The notes beneath the pieces are model-generated. The model searched no databases. It saw only the letters and a list, made by a program, of their open reading frames with translations, and was not told where the DNA came from. The position numbers were made by a program, and so were the translations under genes. From assembly GCA_019925795.1 (NCBI GenBank), contig CM034305.1, positions 56,904,573-56,968,572 of the forward strand: a stretch of 64,000 nt of DNA, in the 5' to 3' direction. Position 1 is the first letter of the stretch. The number at the start of each line of letters is the position of its first letter. The DNA comes from Dendrobium chrysotoxum (lineage: Eukaryota; Streptophyta; Magnoliopsida; Asparagales; Orchidaceae). Below, in pieces: positions 22,926-34,199 of this stretch.

Positions 22926-24404
22926 GATGATGGCAAACATTTGTAAAGTAGTCTGAAAGCAAAATGAAACTAAGATGAAAATAAAATGAAACTAAGAAAT
23001 CAAACAAAACACACATTTTTTTTTTAAATTTTCAACAATACAGAAAACATGACTCAGAAAATAGAAACAGACACGACTACAACTGACTCCCCCTTTTGAC
23101 ATCACAAAAAGGAGGAGGGAAAAACATAACACGGAAATAAAATATAAAATAAAACATACACAGAACAACAACAAAACAGGAAAATCAGAATTTTTCCTTG
23201 ATTTTAGATTCAAAAACCAATGAGAGGACGATTGACAGCGCTGAAATCCAAAAAGGTTGGAAACAATCAACTTTCGTAACTCTGACCCCGGGCACCTTAT
23301 CGATGTAAGCCTCTTTCAAAACAAAAATCCGATTCAGAAGAAAAGACATTAGATTTGAAAAGAGATCCTTTCAAGCCTCGTTCCAGAAAAATATCTGATA
23401 TAATAGTGTTACAAAGTAAAAAATCAGAAATCAAGATTTTCAAACTCAAGCTTTTTGAACGTATTAAGTGACACACGAGTTTTTTTTTTTTTCCTAAGAC
23501 ATTTAAAGATCTGAAAGAGAAGAAAGCTTAGGTTGGGCTCATTTTGTGCCTCTTTTTTTTTCAATTTATTTGGCGCACTGCGCATCTTTTGATTTTTTGA
23601 TACACTTTGTGTATTTGGCATTTTCGCATCTTTTCAGTTTTGGGCTCATTTTATGCCTCTTTTTCAATTTGGTTGGCGCACTGCGCATCTTTTGTAAGCT
23701 TTCTCCTTTTCATAATCATTAAAGAGTCTCAGCTGTGAATCTATCTTCCAGACATAGGAGATGTCTCTCCACAGTAGGGAAGAATGATTCACAAAACAAA
23801 AAAAACACACATCATATGATAAATGCAATCACTTGGTTTTAGAAAATCAAACTAATGACTCAAGACTTTGAAAAACACTATTGATATGAGGCAGATTACT
23901 GTAGGAAGATAAAATAATCTCTATTTCAAAAAAACTAACATTTTAATTTTGAAGAAGATTTTTATCCAAAAGAAACCATACACCAGTAAAGGAGTTAGAG
24001 GAAGAGAAACAATCATCAATGTTTCTTCCCTTTAACAGATTCAATGGAATCAATCACTGCTTATCAGCTTCCAAATCAAAACAAGGTAAAAACTCCCAGT
24101 CAGAAATTCAGATTATCAGAAGTAGTGAGCGGTGATCAGATTTTGAAAAACATAAAACAGTAAGTGCAAGATATGAGCTAGTGAATAAAAAAAAATAGGT
24201 ATAAAATCATATCAGAGTAAATACTTAAATCAAACTAACAATAAGGCTAAAACAGAAATCAGCAAAAGACATAAAATCAACTGAAAGTAAATAATCAAAG
24301 CCAAAAACTAACTAACAGAAATCAGAAATCAAAAGAAAAATTAAACCTACCTAACAGAAATCAGAATACCAATCAGAAAGATAATAAATCAGCAGTCATC
24401 AGAA
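22926..24404 (-). other. 3' non-coding region of Sirevirus with 107-bp duplication
   Basis: About 1.5 kb between the pol stop and the 3' LTR, with no open frame of note and so no envelope-like gene. It contains a direct duplication with a 107-bp period: GGGCTCATTTT...TTGGCGCACTGCGCATC starts at 23535 and again at 23642. It also holds a second purine tract (23087-23097). Confidence 0.85.
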
Positions 24405-27400
24405 TCAAGCATTTATATCAATCACTCCTAATCTGGTTCTCAAAATGCTGAATGAGTCAAAGGCCAGTGGTTTAGTGAATATGTCAGCCAGCTGATTTTC
24501 AGTTGCTACATGATGTAGCTCAATGTCCCCTTTTGTAACATGGTCCCTAATGAAGTGATGCCTAATGTCAATGTGTTTGGTCCTAGAATGTTGGATTGGA
24601 TTCTTAGAGATACAGATGGCACTAGTATTATCACACAGAACAGAAATTGTGCCAACAGGTACTCCTAAATCCAAGACTTGCTGCTTCAACCAAAGAACTT
24701 GGGCCACACAACTTCCTAAGGCAATGTACTCAGCTTCAGCAGTGGAAAGTGCAACTGAGTTCTGTTTTCTACTGGACCAGGAGACTAACGATTGTCCTAT
24801 GAATTGACAAGTCCCAGAGGTACTCTTCCTATCCACCCTACACCCCGCAAAGTCAGAGTCAGAATATCCAATGATCTCAAAAGAGGTGCTGTGCCTAGGG
24901 TACCAAATTCCTAGGTTTGGGGTCCCTAAAATATATCTAAGAATTCTCTTAACAGCAGTCAGGTGGGACTCTTTAGGATCAGCCTGAAACCTAGCACAAA
25001 GACAGACACTAAACATGATATCGGGTCGGCTAGCAGTCAGGTAAAGCAGTGAACCTATTATCCCTCTATACTTCTTCTGATCAACAGATTTTCCATTTGA
25101 ATCCTTATCTAACTGAACTGAGGAGGGCATGGGAGTATTGATTGGCTTGGCTTTGTCCATTTCATATTTCTTCAAAATGTCCTTAGTGTATTTTGATTGA
25201 TTGAGAAAAGTTCCATCATCTGTTTTCCTTATGCTAAACCCCAAAAAGTAGGACAATTCTCCCATCATACTCATCTCAAACTCCTTACTCATTGTTTTGG
25301 AAAACTCATCACATAAATATTTATCAGAAGATCCAAAAATTATATCATCAACATAAATCTGGACAATGAGTAAGTCATCTCCTATTCTCCTCAGAAAAAG
25401 GGTAGTGTCTACGCTCCCCTTAACAAACTCTCTTTCTAACAGGAATGTGCTAAGCCTCTCATACCAAGCTCTTGGTGCCTGTTTCAATCCATATAAGGCC
25501 TTTTTTAATTTATAGACATGACTTGGATATTGGGAACTCTCAAAACCTGGGGGTTGTTCTACAAAAATATCTTCTTTAATTACCCCATTTAAAAAGGCAC
25601 TCTTGACATCCATTTGAAACAGCTTAAATCCCTTATAACAGGCAAAGGCTAGTAGCACTCTAATGGCTTCCAATCTAGCTACAGGGGCAAAAGTTTCCTC
25701 AAAATCTATCCCTTCTATCTGATTATATCCCTTAGCCACCAATCTTGCCTTATTTCTCACCACCACACCAGAATCATTCATCTTATTCTTAAAGACCCAC
25801 TTGGTTCCCACAATACTTTGATTTTTAGGTCTTTCTACTAACTCCCAAACATCATTCCTTACAAATTGATTCAATTCTTCATGCATAGCTAAAATCCAAA
25901 ATTCATCCGACAGGGCTTGATTGATGTTGGTGGGTTCAGTCATTGAGATAAAGGCAGAATGGTTTACTTCCTTCCTAAGTCCATGCCTAGTCCTAACACC
26001 TTCAGAAGGGTCTCCTAAGATCAGTTCTTTAGGATGACTCGAAGAATATCTCCAATCTCTAGGCAATGGGGTTTGAGGTTCTACCCTTTCCTCCAAATTT
26101 GTATTTCCAACTCCTTGGGTAACCTCAACAATCTCTTCATCTTCTACTTCAGATCTAGACTCCTTAGGATCAGATTCATCAAACACTACATGGGTTGTTT
26201 CTTCCACCACCAAAGTCCTCCTATTGAACACCCTAAAGGATTTCCCCACACTTGAATATCCTAAGAACACTCCTTCATCAGATTTGGGGTCAAATTTTCC
26301 TAAGGGTGACTTCCCGTTGTTTAGAATGAAAACCTTACAGCCAAAGACATGGAGGTGGGACAGATTTGGAGTTCTACCCTTAATGATCTCATAAGGTGTC
26401 TTGTTCAGTTTGACTCTCATATTCACCCTATTCAGCACATAACAGGCAGTGTTCACCGCTTCAGCCCAAAAGTATTTTGGAAGTGAATACTCGGCAAGCA
26501 TGGCTCTAGCGGCTTCCACTAAGGTCCTGTTCTTCCTTTCAGCTACCCCGTTCTGCTGAGGGGTCCTAGGAGCTGAAAAATTGTGACTAATCCCATGATT
26601 CTCACAAAAACTTCCAAATCTTTCATTTTCAAACTCCCCTCCGTGATCACTATGGATGGTAATAATCTCACATCCTAACTTCTTCTGAATCCAAGTAGAG
26701 AAAGATCTAAACTCATCAAATGACTCAGATTTATGTGACAAAAACTTAACCCAAGTGAACCTTGAATAATCATCAACAATCACAAAACCATAGACTCTCC
26801 CCCCTAAGCTGGCAGTGCTAATGGGTCCAAAGAGGTCCATGTGAAGAACTTCTAAAGGTCTAGAGGTGCTAATGTCCTTAACAGAGTGAAAAGAGGACTG
26901 GACTTGCTTCCCCAACTGACAGGCATCACACAGGTGATCCTTAGTGAACTTAAGCTTGGGCACACCTCTAACTAAGTCCTTTTGGGTGACTCTCCTAAGG
27001 GTTTTCATACTGGCATGACACAATCTCCTATGCCATAACCAAGACTCATCAGCAGCAGTTTTTAAGCAAATTGAATTATCAGATTTGATGCTACTTACAT
27101 CCAGCTTGTAGACGTTGTTGATCCTTTGCCCCTGCAAAACAACTTCATCATTTAAGCTTAAAATGCAGCCAGTGGACAGGAATTTGATGCTGTATCCCTT
27201 GTCGCAGAGTTGACTGATGCTCAGCAGGTTGTGTTTCAGTCCATCTACAAGCAAAACATTATCAATCACAAAATTCTTTGAATCACCAATCATACCTGTG
27301 CCTACCACCTTCCTGGTGGTGTTATCTCCAAGTGTAACCTTGCCTCCAGCTCTGGCCTCCAGCGAAATGAACTGATTTGCATCTCCAGTCATATGTCTAG

Positions 27401-28556
27401 AACATCCGCTGTCCAGGTACCACATGCTCTCACGAGGTCTTGTGTGAGAGCACACCTCTTCCTGGTCGGACTGACCAGGGTGATCATCAGCCATCAAACA
27501 CAAGTTTGTTTCCTCCTCTTCAGCTTCAGTCTCAGAAGAGTCGGATGCAGAGTCTGCCCAGAACGCCTTCTGAATCCGCTTCTTGTCCTTTCTGTACTTT
27601 GGTTTCTCCTCACCCTTCTCCTTGCTTGAGTGAGCTTTAAGTGTTGGACAATCAGCCTTTATGTGTCCAGGCTTCCTGCATTCAAAACAAACCGATTCAG
27701 ATGAACCCTTAAAGTTTTTATTGAACTTACCCTTGTTCCACTTCTGATGGTTCTTATGTTTCTTCCTTAGAAAGCTTTTGAATTGCCTTGTGATTAAGGC
27801 AACATCATCGCTATCAGACCCGGAAGTGCTAGCATCTGAATCTTTGGCCTTTAGTGCCACTGTCTTCTCTTTCTTGCGTTCACCTGCATCAAGTTGCCTT
27901 TGGTTCACCCCTTGCTCGTAAGCAATGAGTGATCCAAGTAAGCTGTCAATAGAGTAAGTATTTAAATCTTTGGATTCAGTAATAGCAGTAATCTTAGCAT
28001 CATAAGAAGCAGGCAAACATCTAAGAATCTTGTTCACTCTTTCGTAGTTGGTAAGTTCTCTACCTAAAGCATGCAAAGAGGTAACAATCTGAGTGAACCT
28101 TGTGTACATTTCTGAAATAGTCTCACTAGGTTTCATGCGAAAAAGTTCGTAATCATGTAACAAGATGTTTAACCTAGATTGTTTGACTTCAGTTGTACCT
28201 TCATATGTTATACATAATCTATCCCAAATCTCTTTTCCCGTTGTACAAGTAGAAACACGCATATAGTCCTCAGATTTTAAAGCACAAAAGAAACAGTTCA
28301 AACATTTGGCATTTAACTGTGCTAAATCACGATCATCAAACGTCCAATCAGCAAATGGCAATTCAGTTTTCACATTGTTAACCATTCGAAAAGGTGGTTC
28401 GTATCCGTCCTTAACTAACATCCACATGCGATAATCAATAGACTGAAGAAAAGTAGACATGCGTGTTTTCCAAAAATCAAATGGAATGTTATCAAACAAC
28501 GGTGGTCTAGTTATAGAATAACCTTCAGCAGTATTACGATTGTTACAATTAGCCAT
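24405..28556 (-). CDS. Copia gag-pol polyprotein (Sirevirus)
   Basis: A single 1383-codon frame encoding the whole retrotransposon polyprotein. The gag UBN2 domain spans about residues 60-215, and a CCHC zinc knuckle has C290, C293, H298 and C303. The protease carries D382-S-G. Integrase has the HHCC zinc finger (H509, H514, C543, C546) and catalytic D574, D637 and E673 with the diagnostic 35-residue spacing. Reverse transcriptase covers about 905-1150 with the YVDD box (D1070, D1071). RNase H follows with D1233/D1235, E1274 and D1309, and the usual NQLADIFTKPL tail. All catalytic residues I can check are present and no stop or frameshift interrupts it. The first ATG is 44 bp after the primer site, so start choice is straightforward. 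It makes virus-like particles and integrates copies of its own transcript. Transcription is expected from the 5' LTR at 28613-30309. Confidence 0.96.
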   Translation of the reverse strand: MANCNNRNTAEGYSITRPPLFDNIPFDFWKTRMSTFLQSIDYRMWMLVKDGYEPPFRMVNNVKTELPFADWTFDDRDLAQLNAKCLNCFFCALKSEDYMRVSTCTTGKEIWDRLCITYEGTTEVKQSRLNILLHDYELFRMKPSETISEMYTRFTQIVTSLHALGRELTNYERVNKILRCLPASYDAKITAITESKDLNTYSIDSLLGSLIAYEQGVNQRQLDAGERKKEKTVALKAKDSDASTSGSDSDDVALITRQFKSFLRKKHKNHQKWNKGKFNKNFKGSSESVCFECRKPGHIKADCPTLKAHSSKEKGEEKPKYRKDKKRIQKAFWADSASDSSETEAEEEETNLCLMADDHPGQSDQEEVCSHTRPRESMWYLDSGCSRHMTGDANQFISLEARAGGKVTLGDNTTRKVVGTGMIGDSKNFVIDNVLLVDGLKHNLLSISQLCDKGYSIKFLSTGCILSLNDEVVLQGQRINNVYKLDVSSIKSDNSICLKTAADESWLWHRRLCHASMKTLRRVTQKDLVRGVPKLKFTKDHLCDACQLGKQVQSSFHSVKDISTSRPLEVLHMDLFGPISTASLGGRVYGFVIVDDYSRFTWVKFLSHKSESFDEFRSFSTWIQKKLGCEIITIHSDHGGEFENERFGSFCENHGISHNFSAPRTPQQNGVAERKNRTLVEAARAMLAEYSLPKYFWAEAVNTACYVLNRVNMRVKLNKTPYEIIKGRTPNLSHLHVFGCKVFILNNGKSPLGKFDPKSDEGVFLGYSSVGKSFRVFNRRTLVVEETTHVVFDESDPKESRSEVEDEEIVEVTQGVGNTNLEERVEPQTPLPRDWRYSSSHPKELILGDPSEGVRTRHGLRKEVNHSAFISMTEPTNINQALSDEFWILAMHEELNQFVRNDVWELVERPKNQSIVGTKWVFKNKMNDSGVVVRNKARLVAKGYNQIEGIDFEETFAPVARLEAIRVLLAFACYKGFKLFQMDVKSAFLNGVIKEDIFVEQPPGFESSQYPSHVYKLKKALYGLKQAPRAWYERLSTFLLEREFVKGSVDTTLFLRRIGDDLLIVQIYVDDIIFGSSDKYLCDEFSKTMSKEFEMSMMGELSYFLGFSIRKTDDGTFLNQSKYTKDILKKYEMDKAKPINTPMPSSVQLDKDSNGKSVDQKKYRGIIGSLLYLTASRPDIMFSVCLCARFQADPKESHLTAVKRILRYILGTPNLGIWYPRHSTSFEIIGYSDSDFAGCRVDRKSTSGTCQFIGQSLVSWSSRKQNSVALSTAEAEYIALGSCVAQVLWLKQQVLDLGVPVGTISVLCDNTSAICISKNPIQHSRTKHIDIRHHFIRDHVTKGDIELHHVATENQLADIFTKPLAFDSFSILRTRLGVIDINA

Positions 28557-28599
28557 TGGATCAAATTCAAAAGTTTTTAAACAGAAATTTTGAATCCCT

Positions 28600-28610
28600 C
28601 TCTGATACCA
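28600..28610 (-). other. Primer-binding site, initiator tRNA-Met
   Basis: The reverse strand reads TGGTATCAGAG, complementary to initiator tRNA-Met, two bases from the end of the 5' LTR. Confidence 0.95.
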
Positions 28611-28612
28611 CT

Positions 28613-30309
28613 TGAAAGTTCGAAAGGGATGTTAAGCCCTAGTGAACTAGTCCCGAGGCTAACCAAGAGGGGGGGTGAATTGGTTATTTAAAAATTTCAC
28701 GATAACTACAAAAATCTTTTCGATACTTAGCAGCGGAAACAAGTAAACAATAACGAAAAGATCAACCAACGATATTCACCCAAGCAGTTTATATTGAAAA
28801 GTAAAATGCAAAACTGAATCAGAAAAGCAAACCAGATTTTATAGTGGTTCGGTCAACTTGACCTACGTCCACTCCCCGGAGCCTCCCCTCCGGGTATTGC
28901 ACTAAACGAAAGTGACTCTCCTTTTGCTCCCACAGCAAGGCGGAGAAGCCTGTACAAAACACCTCCTTTTCACCACACGGTGAGGCAGAGAACCCGACCT
29001 CCTTTCGCTTCCTCCTGAAGCGGGCAGAGAACCCACGAACTCCTTTCGCTTCCTCCTGAAGCGGGCAGAGAACCCACGAACTCCTTTCGCTTCCTCCTGA
29101 AGCGGGCAGAGAACCCGGATCTTCTTGCGAACGATCCTCCCACGAAGAACACCGACTAGACGACAGACGACGAGCGGAGAAGACGACTCTGATCCGTGCT
29201 TGGAGCAACCTTAGTGAATCCCTCACTAACTCCCCCTCACAAGATCTCTTCTCTCTCTCCCAACTCTCTCTCTCTCTAGGATTTCTCAGGGAAGGAAGGC
29301 AGCAAAAGATTTTTCCAAATCTTGGAAAAAGTTCTTTTAAAGGAGGGCTTAAAACTTGCCCTAAATCTCAACTTGTCGGCCAAGATCGTCCAGGACGATC
29401 GGTAGATCGTCCTGTACGATCAGTTCAAATTCAGCTGTTTCAGCCTGGACGATCTGGCTCTTCTGGACGATCAGTAGAAAAAGTTGTTCATATCGTCCCG
29501 TACGATCCTGCGATCGTCCGGGACGATTAGTTCAAATTGAAGGAAATCGTCCAGAAGACAGTTCGGGTCGTCCAGAGAAATCTGTGCTGGACGACCAAAA
29601 AATGACTTGATCGTCCCGTACGATAGGGTAATCGTCCGGTACGATTAGTTCAAAAAGGCCCCAAATCGTCCTGTACATAGTTCTGGACGTACAGCTGAAA
29701 TGCACAAGACGATCACGATCGTCCGGGACGATCCTGCGATCGTCCTGGACGATGTGATCGTATCAATTAAACATTAATTGCTTTCCTTAACTACCAGACT
29801 AATTTAGGCATGATTGTACTGGATCGTCCGGGACGATACACGTATCGTCCTGGACGATCAGACCAAGTATCTAAAAATAAGAACTTGCCTAACTTGATCT
29901 GGCGGCTAAGAATTTCTGATTTGGGCATATCGTCCCGTACGATCCATAGATCGTCCAGGACGATCGGCTCAATCAGTCCTCCTTAACTTAGTCGCCCTAA
30001 TTAGGGTTTCTGTTTTAACTGGATCGTCCAGGACGATGATACTGTCGTCCAGGACGATCTGAACAAAATTTTAACAGAAACTCTAATTCACTCAATCTCT
30101 CTCCCTGAGTGTGTGTGTGCAAGGTTACTTAGCTAGGGAATCAGTTACATTACAATTGACTCAATAAAAGAAAAAATCATACATTTGACACACTTGGACC
30201 CGATCTTGAGTTGGCTTAAGTAGCTTGCGGTCTTTTGTGCCTGAAACTGATTAGCCAAGAAAAACACACTGGAAACATGTTTGTCATCATCAAAACCAGA
30301 TTTGCAACA
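28613..30309 (-). repeat. 5' LTR of young Sirevirus
   Basis: 1697 bp, the same length as the 3' LTR and about 99.6 percent identical by eye. It carries the same palindrome-pair array at 29385-30058 and the same 41-bp tandem repeat at 28999-29117. As 5' LTR it should supply the promoter for gag-pol. Confidence 0.96.
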
Positions 30310-30314
30310 CACTT
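30310..30314. repeat. Target-site duplication CACTT (right)
   Basis: Right-hand copy of the 5-bp duplication, identical to 21210-21214. Confidence 0.97.
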
Positions 30315-30699
30315 TACCGACGGATTTTGTCCGCCAGTAATGGCAGTTTTTCTTGTAGGGAGTCACCTTCTTGCTCCTACCAAAGATATTTTTGATTGAT
30401 CGTGAGGGGGCTCATCACCAGAAGCCATCTATAAAAATATAAAAGAAATATTAGCAACATAAAATTATAAACTAAAATAAATTAAAGTAACTACTACTTT
30501 GCTGTTAAAAAGAAATCATGCACTTAATATAAATTGTAAGTACTATTAAGCTGTGAAAATAAAGTTGAATAATGACAAACTGAAGTAACTACTATTATGT
30601 TGTTAAAAGCTAAATTAACTTTAACATATATTAAATATATTTACCTCATATTTACTAATAATTTATTGATTTACTTCCATACGATGACATATCATCTTC

Positions 30700-33600
30700 A
30701 CCACTAATATGTTCCTCATAATTTTCCTCAATATTTAAATCTACATTGTCTACCTATAACTCCCTCTCATTAGTTATAATTTGATCGTCGACATCATTAG
30801 TAAGATCTTTTAAGTTTGACATAAGTTCTTCTTGATGTGCTGGTGGTATTGATGTGATTTTCTAAATGACTCTCATGGTTTTGGTCTTGATGACAATGAG
30901 TCAATGTTGTTTGTCTCGTAACCTACCAGGACAGTTAGCAAAGTAGACTTGGCTTACCTTGCTAGTAATGATAAATGGGTCAAATTTCGCATATCACCTA
31001 CCCCGCTTTACTTTTGTTATATTGTAAAGTGAATGTAATCTTATACCTCTATTCTGTGATGGATCAAATTAATCACAATTAAAAAGATATGCGTTGTTTC
31101 CGTCACCTGGATATTCCAATTGTAATACTTCTTGTAAGACCCCATAATACTCAGAATCATCACATGTATGGTTATTCCCTGTACACAAACACCTAAATTT
31201 TTTATCTTCATATCTTTACACAAAGATTTGGTTTGGAATTTGTAGCCATTGACCAAAAAATTGGTCTACATTTTACTAATCTATTTGGTCCCCAAGCAAG
31301 ATCGAATAGTCTTTAATACTATAAATCACTGGCTTGAGTGTGGACCTGATTAATTAATCAAATATATGTTGTTATTAGCATGTTTAATGTGTTAACTCAT
31401 TAAGAGAAATAAGTAGAAATTAGTAGTCATAATATATACCATATTTTTGAATTATTTTGGAAATTTTGTTTCAATTATCTTTTGAACTTCTACTGATATT
31501 GATGTACTCAAATGATTAATAAAGCTCCTACAAATTTTCAGTAGTTATAATTTATGAGTGATAAATATATGAAAAGTTAACTCATAATTACTTGAGATAT
31601 AGCTTAACTTCATCATAATTAAGTAAGGCATACAACATGATAGTTCTCATCTCTTTATCAGTCAAATAATGCATGGTGCTAATGCCTGTGAGCTCACCAC
31701 ATCTATTGAATAGAGATATAGTTGAAGATTTACATGAACTTGGATGAACCATATTTCAAGGTGCAATACTCCTTATTGATTGTAACATTGGGTTAAAGTA
31801 ATACAAGAAAAATTAGATTGTCTCATACATTAGAAATACTTCATAAATTAATCCTTTAGGATGTACTTTATTCTCAACAGTCTTCTTAAGTTTATTTAAA
31901 TACATGTATTATGTATGCTTATTAGTGATAACTTCTTAATATACATATGTTCGAAGTTGTATGTAGGTAAGAAGGCTACCTATCAAAAGAATACATCCAC
32001 TGATACTAAATAAGTCCACCAATTATAGCCTCATATGGTAAATACACGGGTAGATGCTCCATTGAGTCAAAAAATGCTAGAGAAAATATCTTTTTAAGTT
32101 TACATAGAATAAAAAGAGTATTGTGCTCTATATGAATCAAGTGTTCTACATTCAATTTTGAGGAGCATAAATCCTTAAAGAAGATACTTAGCTCTATTAA
32201 GAACTTTAAAATTGGATCTAGCAAAAAATTGAAGGTAGTAGGTAGTAAACATTGCATGAAGATATGACAATCATGACTTTTCAATCCAAAAAATCTCCCC
32301 AATCTCATGTCAATGCATCTACTAAGATTGGAAGAATATTCATCAAGTACCTTTAGAGTCTGCACCCATTCACAAATTACTTGTCTCTATTCTAAAGTTC
32401 AGGTGAATGGCGCTTTTGATTTTAAAAGTTTTCCATTTCCACCATCCTTTAATTCTATAACTTTCCTCCTATAAATATCCTTTAAGTATATCCTTGCTTT
32501 TATATTATCTTTAGATTTATCCTTGATGTCTATTATTGTATTGAATATATTATCAAAAATATTTTTCTTTATATACATCACATCTAAGTTATGTCTAATC
32601 AAGTTTGTTCTCCAATATGGCAAGGTGCTTTTTTTGGTCTAATTATGGCTAACTTCATACCCTAGCAATTTGTAATCAACTAGTGTCGGAGAATCAACTA
32701 TCATGGGCATACACCCTTCTCTTTTAAATATTTACTCACTGGTTAATCTCAGAGGAGAGTGCAACATCACCATTTTATTTTTAGTAAAAGAATTCTTATT
32801 TCATCTCAAAGGATGGCTTGTATGTAAGAACATACAATGACAATCGAACCAAGTGTTCTCACCTCCATACTTCAAAGTGAATGACTTAGTAAATTCCATA
32901 TAATATAGACAAGTTAACTTGCCGGAAGTGTTCTAACTTAAAAGCGTATCATCTGTGAAAAAGTCACCAATTATCTAAAATAATGCTGCCCTTATTATAA
33001 AATTTAATTTGGTGGAGATATCATATGTACCAACTTCTTCCCATAATAAATTTAAATCATTTATTAAAGGTTGCAAGAATAGATCAATCTTTACTTTTGG
33101 ATTATGTTACCCTAGAATGATTAGTGTTAGAAACATGTACAATGTAGTCATACAAAACTCTTAAGGAAGATTGTAAGGGGTGAGTATCATGGGCCAGCAT
33201 GAGTGCGATAAAGTAGTGATTTAATGAAGTAAAATCATCTACCCATAAACTTAATCTTATATTTCTTAATTCTGTGGCAAAGGTATTATGTGTAAAGTCA
33301 AAGTGTTTCCAAGCCTCTGTTTCTAATAGATATGTCAGAACACCTACTTATGAGATGGTGTATGTTATGACATCTCGTATATGCAATAGAGCTCATAGAT
33401 GCATATAAATATTGCAGTCAAGGAATTATGGGTAAGTAAAACATCCTACTGATTGGTATATCCTTCTGCTTTCTATTCATCCCAAACTTTAGTTTAAATC
33501 TTGGTGTATAACATGCATCCATTAACATAATAATCTATTTTGATATATGTCAAACCAAGTTTAGAAATTAATTTCTTAGTCTAATATAAATCTGTAGGAA

Positions 33601-34000
33601 TTATGTTATATACCGAGTTGGTCTCCTTAAGCAGCCTAATTAATTGATTAAAATATTTATGGGGGATATTATATTCTATCTTGATGCTTAGCATCTTCAT
33701 AATAATAGATAATTCAGAGTGGATAGTGCACCCCTTCAAAATTAGTTGTTGAGAAGCATGCAATAAATCATAAAAGTTTTGTGCCTCCTTATTTGGAGAC
33801 TCTTTTGTATATTATTCAAATTATGTCCTAGTTGTATCATTAACTAAGTCCTCGAGCATTCAGATATTTTTCCCTCAGTTATATTAGAGCTTGTAGATGA
33901 GCTATATCGAGAGTCAAAATGTGGCTCATACTCACTATGAGAAGTCCAATACCAATATTCCGACATGAATCCTCTTTAATATAGATCAATAATTACCTCA
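30700..34000 (-). pseudogene. CACTA TNP2 transposase pseudogene
   Basis: Minus-strand remnants of a TNP2-type transposase in the correct order. The 5' and catalytic TNP2 part runs from about 33960 to 32400. It includes a 60-codon piece at 33581-33763 (SIKIEYNIPHKYFNQLIRLL) and a 74-codon piece at 32399-32623 with LIRHNLDVMYIKKNIFDNI, a strongly conserved TNP2 motif. DUF4218 follows (32006-32365; LKSHDCHIFMQCLLP and LCKLKKIF). DUF4216 is last (31041-31256; VNGYKFQTKSLCKD). This protein cuts and joins CACTA termini. Frameshifts and stops between and within the blocks make it non-functional. Confidence 0.85.
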
Positions 34001-34199
34001 TTTAGTGTTTAGAACATGAAAAATAAAACCTTCCATTTGAGATAAAGCAAGGCAGTTGACAGATTTTTTGGATAAAAAATGCACCCTATTAACAAACTCA
34101 TATGTTAATGTGTTCCATCATTGCGCCAATCGATTATACATCTAACTTCTTTGATTCCTAATATCTATAATATAAAAAATTTATCCTACATGTAATACA

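Larger units (their letters stand above)
21215..30309 (-). mobile_element. Complete young Ty1/Copia element, Sirevirus (SIRE/Maximus) lineage
   Basis: A 9095-bp element read on the minus strand with every expected part. It has LTRs of identical length (1697 bp: 28613-30309 and 21215-22911) and a perfect 5-bp target duplication (CACTT). A tRNA-Met primer site lies at 28600-28610, one uninterrupted gag-pol frame at 24405-28556, and a purine tract at 22912-22925. By eye I find only six differences between the LTRs, all transitions (for example at 21290, 21596-21597, 22297, 22510 and 22646). This is about 0.35 percent, a very recent insertion. The lineage call comes from the RT/RNase H sequence style (FEMSMMGEL, ASRPDIMF, ESHLTAVKRILRY), long LTRs and the AAGGGGGAGAT-type purine tract. 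It looks autonomous. Confidence 0.96.
21102..30360. mobile_element. Small CACTA-like non-autonomous insert, split by the Copia element
   Basis: Two flanks, 21102-21214 and 30315-30360, join into about 160 bp once the Copia element and one copy of CACTT are removed. They carry repeated CCGTCGG/CCGACGG motifs and end with TTTTTCTTGTAGGG, close to an inverted CACTA terminus. The left end (TACTGGTTGAGAAAAATACG) is more decayed. Element A lacks this piece and its sequence runs straight from the matching left side to the matching right side, so this is an insertion into CACTA B. The exact ends are uncertain. Confidence 0.5.

Noticed and set aside
28819..29226. A 135-codon Arg/Ser-rich frame inside each LTR of the young Sirevirus (also 21421-21828)
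   Set aside because: It runs through the 41-bp tandem repeat, so each copy is read in a different frame. Composition follows the DNA repeat, and the old solo LTR does not keep the frame. It is leader sequence, not a gene.
30780..30800. TGATCGTCGAC in CACTA B as another palindrome-array member
   Set aside because: It lacks the CCNGG centre and any partner at 21 bp; isolated similarity.
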